A stretch of 64,000 nt of DNA from Corylus avellana (GCF_901000735.1 NC_081549.1:3234942-3298941), one strand, 5' to 3'; shown: positions 48,381 through 61,468, counted from the first letter of the stretch. Notes: generated by a model not told the origin, from the letters alone. Program-made: numbers and translations.

Positions 48381-48998
48381 CCTGGTGGCATGATACCCTT
48401 GGGAGTATCGCTGATATTATAAGACTCGAGCAATCTGCTCGGTCTTTATTTTTTGATTAATGTGAAGTCTGAGATTATTTATTACAAAAAAAAAAAATGT
48501 CATGCCATACTGTATGAAATAATTATTAAGAGTAGTATTATTCAATGAATTATGATGTGGGCTTTCTTATTTGACGTATCTTTGACACGACCTTATATGT
48601 GTTTGTGGTAAAACCTGAATGACATGATACTGTATGTCAAAAAATGGAATTAGATAATTTGGTTTTTTATAAACATGTGTCACAATGTTATTAGGTTATG
48701 ATGTCAGGTACCATGGTTTCATTTATTAATGTGTTTTGGAAGGTGTTTTTTTTTTTTTTTTTTGGGAAATTTAAAATAACATTATGATGTAACATAAATG
48801 TGAAATAATTTTTAGTATTTTATGAGTGTATTGTGTTTTAAGTTGCTGATTAAAGTTTTTTTTTTTTTTTTTTTTTGGTTTTGAAAAGATAAAACATAAA
48901 ACAAAAGAGAGAAGGAGAACGATTTGACAAACAAATTAAGTCCATAGTTTTAGTTAAAGATTGGACAAAAAAAATTGACAAATAGACTTATTTATTAT
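48381..48998. other. Intergenic, no gene seen
   Basis: AT-rich with long T-runs at about 48747-48764 and 48857-48876. Such T-runs often mark old retroelement tails. Confidence 0.5.
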
Positions 48999-49222
48999 GA
49001 GTAATGCTGGATATTATATTTTTATTTTATAATTATTTAAGGGTAATAATATTCAGTTATTCACGTGACAATATTAACATGACACTCTCAATTAATTATT
49101 AATTTTTTTTATTTAACACAAATTAATCCATAGATTAGTTGAGAAACCTACACTAACCTTATTAAATGGTTAAATAGAATGAATCAAATGATAGTATTAT
49201 TAGTATCTAGCATTTGTCATTT
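48999..49222. mobile_element. MITE, related in its tips to the 42795-43289 element
   Basis: The left end GAGTAATGCTGGATAT and the right end ATCTAGCATTTGTC resemble the tips (GAGAAATGCTAG) of the fold-back element at 42795. The interior is AT-rich without coding. Confidence 0.45.
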
Positions 49223-49525
49223 ATAATTAGAGCAAAACTCAAACTATTAATGATCAAAATTAGAGACCAAGGTTTTTTTTTGGTTTTTTTTTTTTTTTTT
49301 CACATGTCCATGCAAAAAAAATAAAAAGGGATTCGAACTAGTGATATCCGCTTCGTTAGGGAGACTGAGGTTCTTATTAGCAAAACTAAGGCTAAGGGTT
49401 GTGAAGCAATTTTCCAATTTAAAATAGAAATTTGAAGGATTAAAAATGAAGTTTAATAATATTTCATAAAAGATCTTCAAACTATTCTCTCACACACAGA
49501 GAAAGAGGGAGAGAGAGAGACAGAG

Positions 49526-52500
49526 ATGGAGGGGAATGGGTTCGAAGGAGACTTGAACGGGGAGATATTGGGACCGTGCCTGAGCAGCTATGTGGACGAA
49601 GGAAGCACGGAGAGCCACAAATACTACCTGGCGCGCAGAACTGTGCTGGAGATGCTCAAGGACAGAGGCTATGCCGTGCCCACCTCGGAAATCGAGCTCT
49701 CTCTCAAGGACTTCCGAGCCATTCATGGCCAGAACCCCGACCTTGAGCGCCTCCGAATCACCACCAACCTTCGCGCTGACCCTTTGAAAAGGGTAAGCAT
49801 TTTTGGGTTTCCCTTGATTTTTTCTTTGTGTCCTTGTTTAGAAATGCTCAACTTGGACTCCTAGTTATGGATGGCTTAGTTCAGTCAAGGTATTTTGTTT
49901 TCTTGGGTGCTAAATATTGAAATTTTTTGGCATTATGCATTTGGTTTCTGTTTGTTTTGTTGCTGTTGGTCCTCCATCAGCTGAGCTTAAAAAACTGCAT
50001 TTTCATTAGGGTTTAATTGTGAGCATTTATCAGTGAAAGTGCACTCCAAACTGTATTGAAGGCACACACTCAACTTATTTCAACTATTTATTCATTTTCT
50101 TGTTGAGGTCAGGTACATTAGTCATTCTGACCCTCTATCTTATAGGCATGCGTTTTCTTTAACCATACTTTTCTTGTCCTCTCATTTGAGCCCGTTTTGT
50201 TCTACCTTTAATTTTGCTTGAAACTGATTTCATCACTGTCACCTTTTACAACCGAGAGGTAGTCGTCTCCGTTCCCTTAAACCCCTTTACCTGAAGTAGG
50301 CAGGATCAATCCAAGTCCCTTGGGTGATGGCATGAGACTTTACCAGTTGAGCTATGGGGCTCCAGTGGAGCAAAGGGTAAAAACAAATCATCACCTCTCA
50401 TTCATTTTGTTTCTGATTGATGGTACACTGGATTTTAAATGTCTACCGATCATTGCAGGGGTTGATGGCAAAATTGATGTTATTGATATTGTTAATTTTG
50501 CATCTCTATTATTTCTTCTGCTTAATTTTAATATTACCAAAAACCTTAGGACTGCAAAACAATGTAGGCTGTATTGCTCTTCAAAACAGTCTGGTAAATT
50601 TATGACTACATTTTTTTTTTAAAAAAAAATTGTTCTGTGTTTTTTTTTTTTGGAATGATTACTGTTGTTTGATGAAAATATATAATGTTAGTTGTACTTG
50701 ACATGAAGATTTTTATTGAACTGAAATGTAATATTGACATGCTATAGTGTCAAAAAGAAAGCGGAGATGGGAGCAGTTGTATTATGTATTTATTTGCACT
50801 TTACTTGCTTTTGCTTTTTGATGTTACATACTAACCTTTAATCATTGAGTATAATGCGTTTTTCATTGTTATTTTTAATGCAGATTCTGGTCATTTTCTG
50901 TGGACCTAGTATGATAAAAGTTAATTCGGTCCGCAGCATTTTAGCCCAGATTATGAACAAAGAGACTTTAAGTGGGTTGATATTGATAGTGCAAAACAAT
51001 ATAACAAACCAAGCTTTAAAAGCAGTGGATCTTTGCAAATTTAAAGTTGAAATATTCCAGGTTAGTTAGCCCTTTACCTTTTTATGTGCATATCTACCCT
51101 TATAGATACTATCTAGCGGCTCATTCTACTTATGCTTGACCACGGTTTGGTTGCTGAAAATTTAGGTTTTTAATGAGTTATATGCATCATTGTTGTGCGC
51201 AAACACTTAAAATCTGGTGCATTCTTTATCACTACATGAGGGGATATGACACAAACATTTAATGTGGAAAAAAACTTCTATCCATGTTGAAAATTGGTTC
51301 CGAAGAACTCACATAACCATTGTGCGCTTTTAACCATGTGGACAGATACTTTGTCCATGATAAATTCTTCTATTCTTTGAAGTAACAATAGACTTCCTAA
51401 ATTACTTTGGGGCACCTTTTTTTGAAAAATTGGTTGTTCATCTGACATTGTACTATCATGGATATGCCTCATTTAGAGGCATAAACAGACTATCATTTTT
51501 TTCTTAATTTTTTTTTTAAACATAAAAATCTGCATTTTGTGGCTTTGCATGCATGTCAGATAATAAAGTTATGTCTCTGTGTTCATGTCATCCTTCTGCC
51601 ATCATGAAGGTTCTTTAAAGTTGGCTGTGCTGGTGTGTGTGCATATGTGTGCACGTGAAGTTCACTTATCTGAAACTTGTTTAGTAGTCTTTAAATTTGA
51701 AGCGGACAAATTACGATTTGTCCAGAAGCGTAAGCTGATGGGAAATGGCGAATTTAATTATTTATCCGTCTGTTTTTTGTCAGATCACTGACTTGCTTGT
51801 TAACATTACAAAGCATGAATTAAAGCCAAAGCATCGTGTACTGACTGACCAAGAGAAAAAGAAGGTCTTAAAAAAGTACAATATTGAAGAAAAGCAGGTC
51901 AGTTGTTTTATTTTATTTTAATTTTTTTGATTAAAAATTTGAGAAATGCTATGAAGGAAATATCTCAGGAAACATATCTTGCCTCATTTCTCTGGTAATT
52001 GTTCAAATCTAGGGTTAGTTTATGAATTTTTCTTCTGTGTCTCTAACGAAAATTTCTTTTCTACAAAGAATGTGCTAATAGTTGTATATATGGGTATCGG
52101 ACATACTTATCTTGACACTGATCTTTAGAATAGTGGTCCAATGCTTCTTCAAGACAAGTCAACTCAACTAAGCCTTGATCCCAAGTCCCAATTATATGGG
52201 TTAGCACTTCTTGAGACAAGTGGATGAACTTTCTTGATTGATTGCTTCAATTACCAACTCTTATTTCCCCCATAGATTGATTGTATGACTTAGTGTGCCT
52301 AGAAAGTTTCTGGTTCTTGGGTGGAGAAGGGGGGGAAAATAAGAGGAAGTGTGGCCATCGTAGTTGTATTCTTTTTAATGGCGGATTTGTTAACAAATGT
52401 TTGGGACTCAATGAGATGAAATATTGTGGAATATAATAAGCAAGAACAACAGTTTAGCGTATGATGAATCTGAACTGCAATTCAGATTTCTCAGGGTTCA

Positions 52501-53979
52501 CGGCACAAAAAGTACATAGTAGTGGTAAATAGATGTAGTCACTTGATTAGTAACAATTGAACATGTAAATTACTGGTGATATATAATCAGTCTAAAAGAA
52601 CTGTGCAGCAAAAAGTTGCATGTTTCACATTAAGCTTCCACAGTTGTTCGTTAAACTTTGTTTAGGATATCCATTCTATTCTATTTTGCAGTATGAGACA
52701 TTTTCTAAATGCTTTTTCCCTTTCAGATTAACATATACCCTTATGTTGATTCTCTATGTGACCATGTAAAGACAATCCTTTGTGTCATTTATTGCTATAC
52801 TTTGTTGGAAGCTACTTTTTTGTAGAAACCATAGTTTTGAATAGTAGCCTGTAGTGGCTGCCACAACTGCTACGTAGTGGTGCGTGGGCTAGGCCAAGTG
52901 CACTACAGGACATTAGTGCCTAAGAGGGGGACATTGCTATCTTATTTTACTTTTTATAGCAGCTATGAACCTTAAGGGAAGGAAACTTGAAGAGCAAAAA
53001 TTCACTCGAACCCCCAATTCATAGAAAGTTTTGCCTCTTGGAAGCAGGAAGTCGACAAGTTGATTCAATTTCATTCTTTGGGCTATAAGAGTTTGTGTAC
53101 TTTCACTAATCAAAAAAGAGTTTAAATACTTTCATATGTGAGGAACGCAGATATGCTTGTTTTACACTAGGGCTGTGTATTAGTTTGAGGATTTACAATC
53201 AATGGATTCGTAAAACAATTTTGTGTATAAATTGCTTCATAGGAATTTTGAGAACGCCTGAGGCTTTGAGCTCTTGGGGTTTTCCTTCACTAAAATCAAC
53301 TTTTTAATGAATTTGAACTAACATCTCACACCTAATTTAACCCACATATGAATAATGCTTCAAATACTTACGTCCAAATGAAATATAAGGGATTTCAAAT
53401 TCCCAAGTAAGCTACTCAGCGTCTCAAAAAAAAAAAAAAAAAAAAATTGCTTGAATTTACTCCGAGGCTTGGCATCCCAAAGGGAAAAGATGTAAAATGA
53501 ATGCTACTTTTATATGAATCACCTCTTGTTTCTGTTGTTAGCTTGACCAAAAGGTATTTTCTCAGCTTGGAGATGAAATAGATGATAGTAGAGCTTTCAA
53601 GGGCTTTCCCTTATGCCTTTAGGTTTCTAATGTCACTGGTTTGCTTACTCAAGGTTAATATAGGTGTTGATTTGGCCCGTCCTGTCTTCCGAATTTGTTG
53701 CCGTAAATACTTTTTCTAGATACCACTGCTCTTTGTAGCAAGTGATGATACCATATTAGTTCTTCCATTTAATGCAAATGATTATGCTTTGTTTATCCAG
53801 ATTGCTCAATGCAATGTTTTAATTTCAGTTTTGATTATCTTTTCAATTCCCAGCTTCCTCGAATGTTACAAAAAGATGCAATTGCAAGGTACCATGGACT
53901 AGAGAAAGGGCAGGTTGTGAAAGTCACCTATAGTGGTGAAATCACCGAGTCGCATGTTACTTATCGATGCATCTGGTGA
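49526..53979 (+). CDS. NRPE5: DNA-directed RNA polymerase V subunit 5 (RPB5 family)
   Basis: RPB5-type subunit of the plant-specific Pol V that makes scaffold transcripts for RNA-directed DNA methylation. Four exons in phase: 49526-49792, 50884-51060, 51784-51897, 53854-53979, giving 227 residues. The N-terminal jaw domain has SSYVDEGSTESHKYYLARRT and MLKDRGYAVPTSEIELSLKD. The core has VIFCGPSMIKVNSVRSILAQ and NITNQALKAVDLCKFKVEIF, then ITDLLVNITKHELKPKHRVL. The C-terminal assembly domain reads LPRMLQKDAIARYHGLEKGQ, then GEITESHVTYRCIW. The ESHVTYRCIW ending and the N-terminal extension match Arabidopsis NRPE5 (At3g57080) and not the Pol II subunit NRPB5, whose tail lacks ESH. The 1.96-kb third intron shows no gene. 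Assignment to Pol V is from family features. Confidence 0.9.
50230..50385 (-). repeat. tRNA-derived SINE, minus orientation, in NRPE5 intron 1
   Basis: The reverse complement reads CCCCATAGCTCAACTGGTAA, a tRNA-like box A (near 50360), followed by GTCTCATGCCATCACCCAAG. The box B half is weaker. Confidence 0.5.
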
Positions 53980-55603
53980 TGCTTTCTTTTATGCGGTTCT
54001 CTTTTGTGCCTTTCCTCTGGAAGTTGTAGAATTCTGTGTATCTTTTGATGTGTGCTTTATGGACACTTTTGAGTTACTCTATCTGATCCTTGATACTGAT
54101 GTGTGCTTTTATGAACACTTTGGGTTACTATGATCCTTGCTCCTACATTTCTTAAGAGATTTGTATTCGCAGTCCCTAATGTTGAAAGAAAAAAAAAAAA
54201 TTGAAGGGTATGCCTTTTATGGTCAAAGATTTTGGGCACGTTTGATAAATAGAAGGGTCATTCCATTTGGAATAAGAATGTGTTGTTGGGAAGAGAAATT
54301 TTACACATTCCCAATTCTATACTCTCAAGTGCACTTATTAAAGATTATCATTGGATTTTGAGTGAATCATTACTGGATTTTGAATCTAATGGTAATTTTT
54401 ATTGCTATGTCAGGGAGTGCATTTGAGAGTGTGGAGTTGAGAGTATGTATAGCATTTGAAATACAAGAAATTGGAATTGAATGACTATTTCTTTTCTTTT
54501 GTTTGGGGACAAAACTTCAATATTTCTGTTCTTTTGTTTGGGGGACAAAATATGATATTTTCATTGGAATTAAGTCAAAAATTTTAAAATATTCAAGATT
54601 TTTTAAAAATAAAAAATAAAAAAATTCAAAACATTGGTAGGCCACTCCTGGTGCGGCTAGGGGTGGTCGGCCACAGAATTTTTTGATTTTAAATTTTATT
54701 ATATTCCTTTAAAAATATCTATTCCTCTTAAATATGAGGAACAAATGACTATTTCATAAAAAATATATCCAAGTTTAATGTGGAAAATGACCTAATCTGC
54801 GACATGATCTTTGCATCATAATTTTTTTTTTTTTTTTCAACTCAATTTATAAAATTATAAAATATCATTTAATTTGTGTTTCAAGATAACACTATACAAA
54901 TATGTTGGTCCGACATAATATATATCGTTTACTGACCGACAACCAACTTTTGGTGGTCTGTAGGCGGAATAAAAGTACTATTTTGACATCAGTTCGGTTT
55001 GGTTAGGCGGTAGAAAAAAAATTTTGTCGGTTAACTAACTTAATTAAAATTTTAAGTGAATTTTGAATTTTATCATGTAACTTTTTTTATTGTATTTGTC
55101 GAGCTAATTTGTGATTGTCATTTTAGTCTGTTGATTTTATAGTTAAAAAGAAATTGATAAATCTTAACATAAAAATTTGTAACCGACAATTAATTGACTT
55201 GACCGACTATCTATTAACCGACTAATTGATTAATCAAAAAAGTCAAAACTATCCCTTGTCAATAAATTAATTGACTTTTACGAATCTGTAGGCGAAACAC
55301 CGCCCAACCGGACACCCACCCCATAATATATAAACTTTACATCCTGACAAATGGGGAGGGTATGAAATTTGAACTCCGGAAAGAATTTAGAAACCAAGTA
55401 AAGAGAGTAGAGTAAAAGAAAAGTTTGAAACGATGCCGCATATTTCAGATCATGTACACCAAACTCGAAATTGGATTGACTGACGACTCAACCGGCACCT
55501 CCACTACCTCCAGCAGAGAAAGGTACATTTCACTTCTCTCTTAGGAACTCTTTTTTTGTTTTTTTTTTCAAATATTTGAAAAAGAAAAGAAAAGAGAGAA
55601 AAC
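53980..55603. other. Intergenic between NRPE5 and AUG1, no gene seen
   Basis: 3' UTR of NRPE5 and AT-rich repeats. A short local duplication ('ttttgtttggg(g)gacaaaa') lies at about 54498-54548, and a dispersed motif GGCCACTCCTGG...GGTGGTCGGCCAC at about 54641-54676. The A-rich leader before 55604 is probably AUG1 5' UTR. Confidence 0.5.
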
Positions 55604-58600
55604 ATGAGCGATCCTCCGGTGAGTGAATCGAAGAGTGGTTCCGATGCGTCTCGGATTTCGGAAGTTCAGAAATGGCTGGCCGCCCGATTCGGCGATGCCG
55701 GCAAAGAAGTCCCCGATTTCGAGTACACCCCGAGAAGCGTCGCGTATTTGCACAGTGTTATCACCATATCCGAATCCAAGGAAAAATCGGCTGACATTCT
55801 CGCCAAGGATTTCCGCCGAAAAGCCGCCGAGTACCGCTCCCAAGGTCCCACTCTTTCACTTGTGTGTGTATGTTATGCGATTCTTAGGAATGATTGATGA
55901 TTTGCTATGTTGGGTTTCTTCTGTTTTGTTGAGATGGTGGATGAACCAAGTTTTGTTGTTAATGTACTCTAAAATTTGCTACGCAATTTTGTTACAAATT
56001 GATGCGACTTTATGTCATGCTGTGAAATGTTTGCTACAATTTGGTTACGATCGTGGTGTCAAGTTAATGTTTGGTGTGATGATAATTTGATGGGAATTGT
56101 AGAGAGGTTGTACAACTGAGAGGATGCCTAGTCTGATGAAGTCTATGTTTTGTAATGGGGTTGTTGTAGCTGCAAGGATTAGGGAAATATTGGAGAGTGT
56201 GGGGCTGGCACAGGACAGTTTGCCGTCAAATGTGGTTGGATCAGCGCAGGTTCTTGCGAATGTGGCAAATTTGTTGAACATAAGAGACACGGAACTAAGT
56301 AGGTGGGTGTTGTCACCTTGTCTCTGCGAGTTTCATTTCTTCTTTAATCTTTTCAAATAGATTTTGGGTACTAACTAGGACGAATGCATTTCTTAGCTTT
56401 CTTGTAGCGATGGGGGATATTTCTTTGAGGAAGACTGGTGTGGAGGAGAAGAGGGCTAAAGTACAAAAGGAGTCCAAGATTCTTCTTGATTATACCCGAA
56501 AGGCAATAGCCAGACTAACCTATCTGAAAAGGTATAAATTTTAATGGAGATGGAAAATTCGGTTTTCTTTTGAACGCATTGCAAGTACTGTTCTTTCATT
56601 GTTAAATATTTGGTATATAGAGAACACTTTTCAATTTGAGAAAGTGATGTTGATTGTTTGTTTCATTATTAAAAACCATCTTGCTAGAACCTTGGCACAG
56701 CTAGAAGATGATGTACCTCCGTGTGAGGCTCAAATGGAAAATTGGAAGACAAACTTGCAAGTTATGGCTGCGAAGGAGCGGCAATACATGCAACAATGTG
56801 CCAATTACAAGGTATTTGATCCTTTGTTCTCTGTATAGTCACTATCTAGGTGGCATTGAGTTTCATAAATATCTAAAAAATGTGGAATCTTGATGGTTAT
56901 CATGCATTTACAATATGTAGAGTTCAGGTGAAGCCTACATGGATTGTATAATATAAACAGAAACACAACAAATCCAAAACTAATAAAATAACATAAAGGA
57001 CACCATTATGACTGAATTTAATTTCAATTCTTTTTTTTTTTTTTTGGTGAAACTGAATATAATTGCATGGTAAGGGAGTAGTTAAACTAGCTTACACAAT
57101 TGTGACAGGCTCATTTGTTCTTGGATTGAAACTACACCTTGGTCTCCATATGACTGTTTGGTTGATATCGTAATACTAAATCTATTGCATAAAAGCAGTT
57201 GGTTGGTTCTTCTGGATGCAGCCACTAATTGGGATAAATTTCATATTATGAGACTTGTTCTCTCCTTCCCTCTCTTTTTCTCTCTCGGTCTGTCTCTGTT
57301 TCATTTATTTGGGAAAGGTCTTGCCAGTCCTATATTTTAGTGATTCACTTCTAAATTTGCATAATATGATGAATAGGTAGGAACTTTGTCGATGATCACT
57401 TCTATCTATCCATCTTTCTACTTGAATAGACTTGTGTTTGGGTGTAGTGAGCATAGCTACATAAGAAATTAGGGTAAAAAGTGAGTCACTAAAACAATGA
57501 ATTCCTTTTTAAGCTTATCTAGCCCACTATTGCCCTGGGCCCCTTACCCTCTTTTATGTTGATGTTTCTGAAATAGCCTAGGACTGTGTTCAATACTTAG
57601 GTATGATTTGTTCATATGGAGAGGCTATTGGCCTTGCTTGTTTTGCAGACATTGGGAATGCAAAAATGGGCTGCCATTGTGTTTCTTAGGCCTTCCGTTA
57701 AGAGCAATGTTTTGTTTATGACGTGCTTGAAATAGCTTCTGTGACATGCTGGCTACAAATTCATCAGTCCATAGAGTGGAGCCTGTGTTAGAAGTAGTTA
57801 ATATTAGAGATTCTCTGTTTGTGTGTGTCTGTTTGTGAGTGCTTGTGTTCTGATTCCAACATTTTTCACCGTACATATGATGTTGACATTTGTATGTTCT
57901 TTTGGAAATGGTGTTGGTTCTCTTAGTTAGTTATTGGTTCAAATGAAGTATGTTGGCTCAGTGCAGAAAGGTCAAGGTAGAAGGTATGCCAGTGAGCTCT
58001 ATTGAAATATATCCATTAATCCATGTGGAGATGGGGGTTCGGTTTCTTTATAGCTTCGATGAAGTTTGGTTTTGAAATTTCAGTGGAATGTGAATGCTAG
58101 GGCTTGGTGCCTCTATGTGAGCTCTTAGGGACACGATGCGAATAAGCGAATTTGAATTTCTTTTTAAAGAATGATTTGTCTGCATATTTAGAGGGTGCTA
58201 CTGTCTTGTCTAATCCACTTTTTTCTTATTCAAAGTTATTCTGTGTGTGACTCGTAAAAAACTTTTTGGGACAGGCAGTACTCAATCGAGTGGGCTACAG
58301 CCCAGAAATTAGCCATGGGATGTTGGTTGAAACGGCTGAGCACAGGAAAGATTTAGAGAAGAAAACAAAGCCCATACTTGACACCTTGAGGAGCTACCAA
58401 GATTTGCCACCAGTAAGTGTCTTATTCAGTAACAAATAACCATTGTCATGTGTTGGGTTTCTTTTGCAAATTGTTGATTTCTTTTATAATTATTCTTCAT
58501 TCAGGATAAAGCTTTGGCTGCTTTGGCAATCGAGGACAAGAAAAGACAGTATGCTGCTGCAGAGAAGTATCTTGAAGATGTACTGCATTCAGCTCTTGCA

Positions 58601-58612
58601 ACTTCGGAGTGA
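55604..58612 (+). CDS. AUG1: HAUS augmin-like complex subunit 1
   Basis: Subunit of the augmin complex, which recruits gamma-tubulin to existing microtubules for branching nucleation in the spindle and phragmoplast. Six exons join in phase: 55604-55844, 56170-56302, 56397-56531, 56688-56811, 58275-58412, 58505-58612, giving 292 residues, close to the Arabidopsis protein. Seen: ISEVQKWLAARFGDAGKEVP at the start, QAARIREILESVGLAQDSLP, ANVANLLNIRDTELSSFLVA, MGDISLRKTGVEEKRAKVQK, TLAQLEDDVPPCEAQMENWK, AVLNRVGYSPEISHGMLVET, ending EDVLHSALATSE. Mostly helical with heptad-like stretches, as expected for augmin coiled coils. Split codons (AG|C, AG|A) confirm introns 2 and 3. Intron 4 is about 1.5 kb. 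Follows NRPE5 on the same strand. Confidence 0.94.
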
Positions 58613-59201
58613 TTCACCTCGGGATAGCATAAATTTTCATACAGTTGCTTATTTCTGGACAATGGTTGACTAGATATTGTTGATATGAAGATTTCTGCTG
58701 AGGATGTTGCCTTGTTGGATTTACCTGCTTGTCTTTGGTCTCTAACAATGACATATTCCTCGTTATAGATGTAGTCACAGAGTAAAAACTGATTGAAACA
58801 AGTTGTCGATCGATATGTTCGTGAAATTTTTTGGAACTATTCTTTGCTTAGTAACTTCCTACCATACTGTCGAAGTCTCCGTGAATTATATTACTAGCCT
58901 TTCAGCTAGAGCATATAGCTTGTGTTTTATTTTATAATCATTTTAGCCTCTACATATACTTTCAAGTAATCTTTGGAATTTCTGGGTGCTTCCTGCATGA
59001 ACAGGTGGCTATTACGCCAACCACCATTTTATATATATATTCCTTTCAATGTAACAAGCAACATCACACCTAAAAAAACAATTAAGTCAATGCTTAGTTT
59101 TTTTGTAAAAGTGTTTTGATGATCCACTTTTCCTCTTGCAACGATATATATAAAGCATAGTAATTCATATATTCATGAAGTCCGAACCAAAAATAATAAA
59201 C
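58613..59201. other. AUG1 3' flank, no gene seen
   Basis: Probable 3' UTR followed by AT-rich spacer. Confidence 0.5.
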
Positions 59202-60454
59202 TTCAAGTCTAGTTGCCTAATCGCACGTTCCAAGCGAGCCAACCCCAAATTAATGGCCGTTTATTGTTATCTGAGAGCGACCAAGTAATGGCGTGTGCTC
59301 ATGCACCTCTCATCATCATTTACAAACCCAACACGTACCACCATTATACATATAATGGGTAACAAAGATGGGCGGCAGGGGATGGACTCTTCGGGCTTGG
59401 AGATAGCAATAAAAGCCCAAGTGGATACATGGGCCCTCTCATTTCGGATGTGGAAAGAACAATGAAGGAATCCTGCATGGGCGATAAAAAGGCACGGGGA
59501 CTTCTAAAAATGGGAGTTCAGAGAACACTACGGTGACATGGAAAAAGCGAGGACGTGGGGAATTTGATTTTCCTGGTGAGCACAATACCATTATGGTGGA
59601 AGGTGTGAGTTTTAAATGATACTCGTAAGTGCATGAGTCGTTTGCAATATAACTTTTGCAAGTGCGAGGTCGAAACCACATTGTGTCGTGAAAACAATTT
59701 TCTATCTAAACTAATTGTAGTTTAACCTAGTTCCAAAAAAATCGAGTGATTTTTCTTGCAAAAATATAAACTAAATTAAACGGATTTAATCAAATGACAA
59801 AAATACTAAGGTTTCAGAATTCATACTTACCAAATCAAAGTATACATTCTCATGTTTTGTTTATACATTCGACAATCAATAAAACCCTATGCATGTTCTA
59901 TTTTTCATAAAAATAATCTATTGAAACATTCAATGAATCCATTCATTATACAGATCACAAAAAATATCTAAGTTAAATCAAATCATCTAATATATCCGTT
60001 TGATTTACGAATCACAATAGATATCTAATTTGAATTAAATCATTAAATATATCCGTCGGATGAAAAACACTAAATATCCAACGTTTACACAAATAATACT
60101 CAAAACAATCAATTAAAAAAAATTAATCAAGTAATTGAATTGAAATAGAACAACAAATACATTAAACGTCGGAATTGTACGAACAATACATGAAAATATA
60201 ATGCTAATCAATGATAAGGCTTTATCTTCAATCTTAGTTGAAGGTTTTAGCCTCTCATGACTACCAAAATTAAATTAAAATCAAATGAATTCATCATAAA
60301 CTAAGAACTTACAAAAGAAAATCGAGTTCAGAGCTACAAAATGCCAAAAAGTCGAAAATAAACATTGAACGACGCTCCATTGGTGCGTTTCCCTAAAAAA
60401 AAAGCTATTTATAACCCTAAATTAGGGTTTTGGCGTTGCTAGAAATCACATCTG

Positions 60455-60541
60455 ACATGTCCGTCCGGATGGGAACTATTTTTTTTGATGCTTCGCTTGA
60501 GTGCAGGTCCGTCCGGACGGACATGTAGGCCATCCGGACGG
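60455..60541. repeat. CpG-rich nested palindromes
   Basis: A perfect 16-bp palindrome GTCCGTCCGGACGGAC lies at 60507-60522. ACATGTCCGTCCGG at 60455-60468 pairs exactly with CCGGACGGACATGT at 60513-60526. A third related string, CATCCGGACGG, follows at 60531. This contrasts with the AT-rich surroundings. Confidence 0.85.
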
Positions 60542-60694
60542 TGCTTCCGTTGTGGCTTTCTCCCCAAAAACTTGTATTTCTCACATTAAATCCACGCTTT
60601 TCCCTTAGCAACCTTCAAAACCCTAAATATATATCCTAAAGAGAAAATTAATAAAAGTTCTTGAAAAGCTAAAGAGAAAACATAAAATAAAATA

Positions 60695-61066
60695 AGGGTA
60701 ACTTTACTTTAGATCTCTGAATTATAACGCGATTTGACAAGCCCTCCTAAACTTTAAAACCTCTTAATTTGAACTCTTGAACTTTCAACTGCAATCAATT
60801 TGAACTCATCCGTCATATTTTAAACGTTAGAAGTGAGGCAATAATGTTTATACCACTGAATTTTTTATAAAATTTACCCTTAAAACGAAAAATTAGGGAT
60901 ATTTTGGTCTTTTAAGGTATTTCCGTTAGAAGTTAGCAGCTAAATGTGACGGAGGGGTTTAAATTGAATGCAATTGAAAGTTCAAGAATTCAAATTGAGA
61001 GGTTTTAAAGTTTGAGGGGCTTGTCAAATCGCGTGATAATTCAGGGGTTTAAAGTGAAGTTATCAC
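60695..61066. mobile_element. Mutator-like MITE with ~130-bp inverted repeats and a 9-bp target duplication
   Basis: The left arm (about 60695-60825) and right arm (about 60940-61066) are inverted copies sharing GAATTAT, ACGCGATTTGACAAGCCC, AAACTTTAAAACCTCT and TTCTTGAACTTTCAA. AATAAAATA flanks both ends (60686-60694 and 61067-61075), a 9-bp duplication as expected for Mutator-type insertion, though the sequence is low-complexity. Confidence 0.75.
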
Positions 61067-61080
61067 AATAAAATAAAAAG

Positions 61081-61468
61081 AGAAATGATAAAGGCACAAC
61101 ACTTTGGCACAATTTTTCTCTTATATGGTCATTTAAAAAAAAAACAAAATAAAAAATAAAATTCTTAAGCAATAACATCCTATGTGGTCCTTTTTTTATT
61201 TGATATATATATATATTAAAAAAAATGGTCTTTTTCTTCATAATAATGACCATTTAAAAAAAGAAAAAGAAAAGACCAATTTTATGAAGAAAAATACCTT
61301 TTTTTTTTAAAAAAAAAAATAATAATAATAATAAAATAAAAATAAAAAAAGACCACATAGGATGTTATTTCTTAAGATTTTTTTATTTTTTTTTAATTTT
61401 ATTTTTAAAAGAAATAAAAAAATAAGAGAAAAGTTAAGCCAAAGACATGCCTTTATCATGCCTCAAAT
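61081..61468. mobile_element. Second fold-back MITE next to the first
   Basis: AGAGAAATGATAAAGGCA (61080) pairs with TGCCTTTATCATGCCTC (to about 61465). TTAAGCAATAACATCCTATG (61164) followed by TGGTC pairs with 61347-61372. A central ATAATGACCATTT arm pair also folds. A- and T-runs dominate the rest. Confidence 0.7.
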
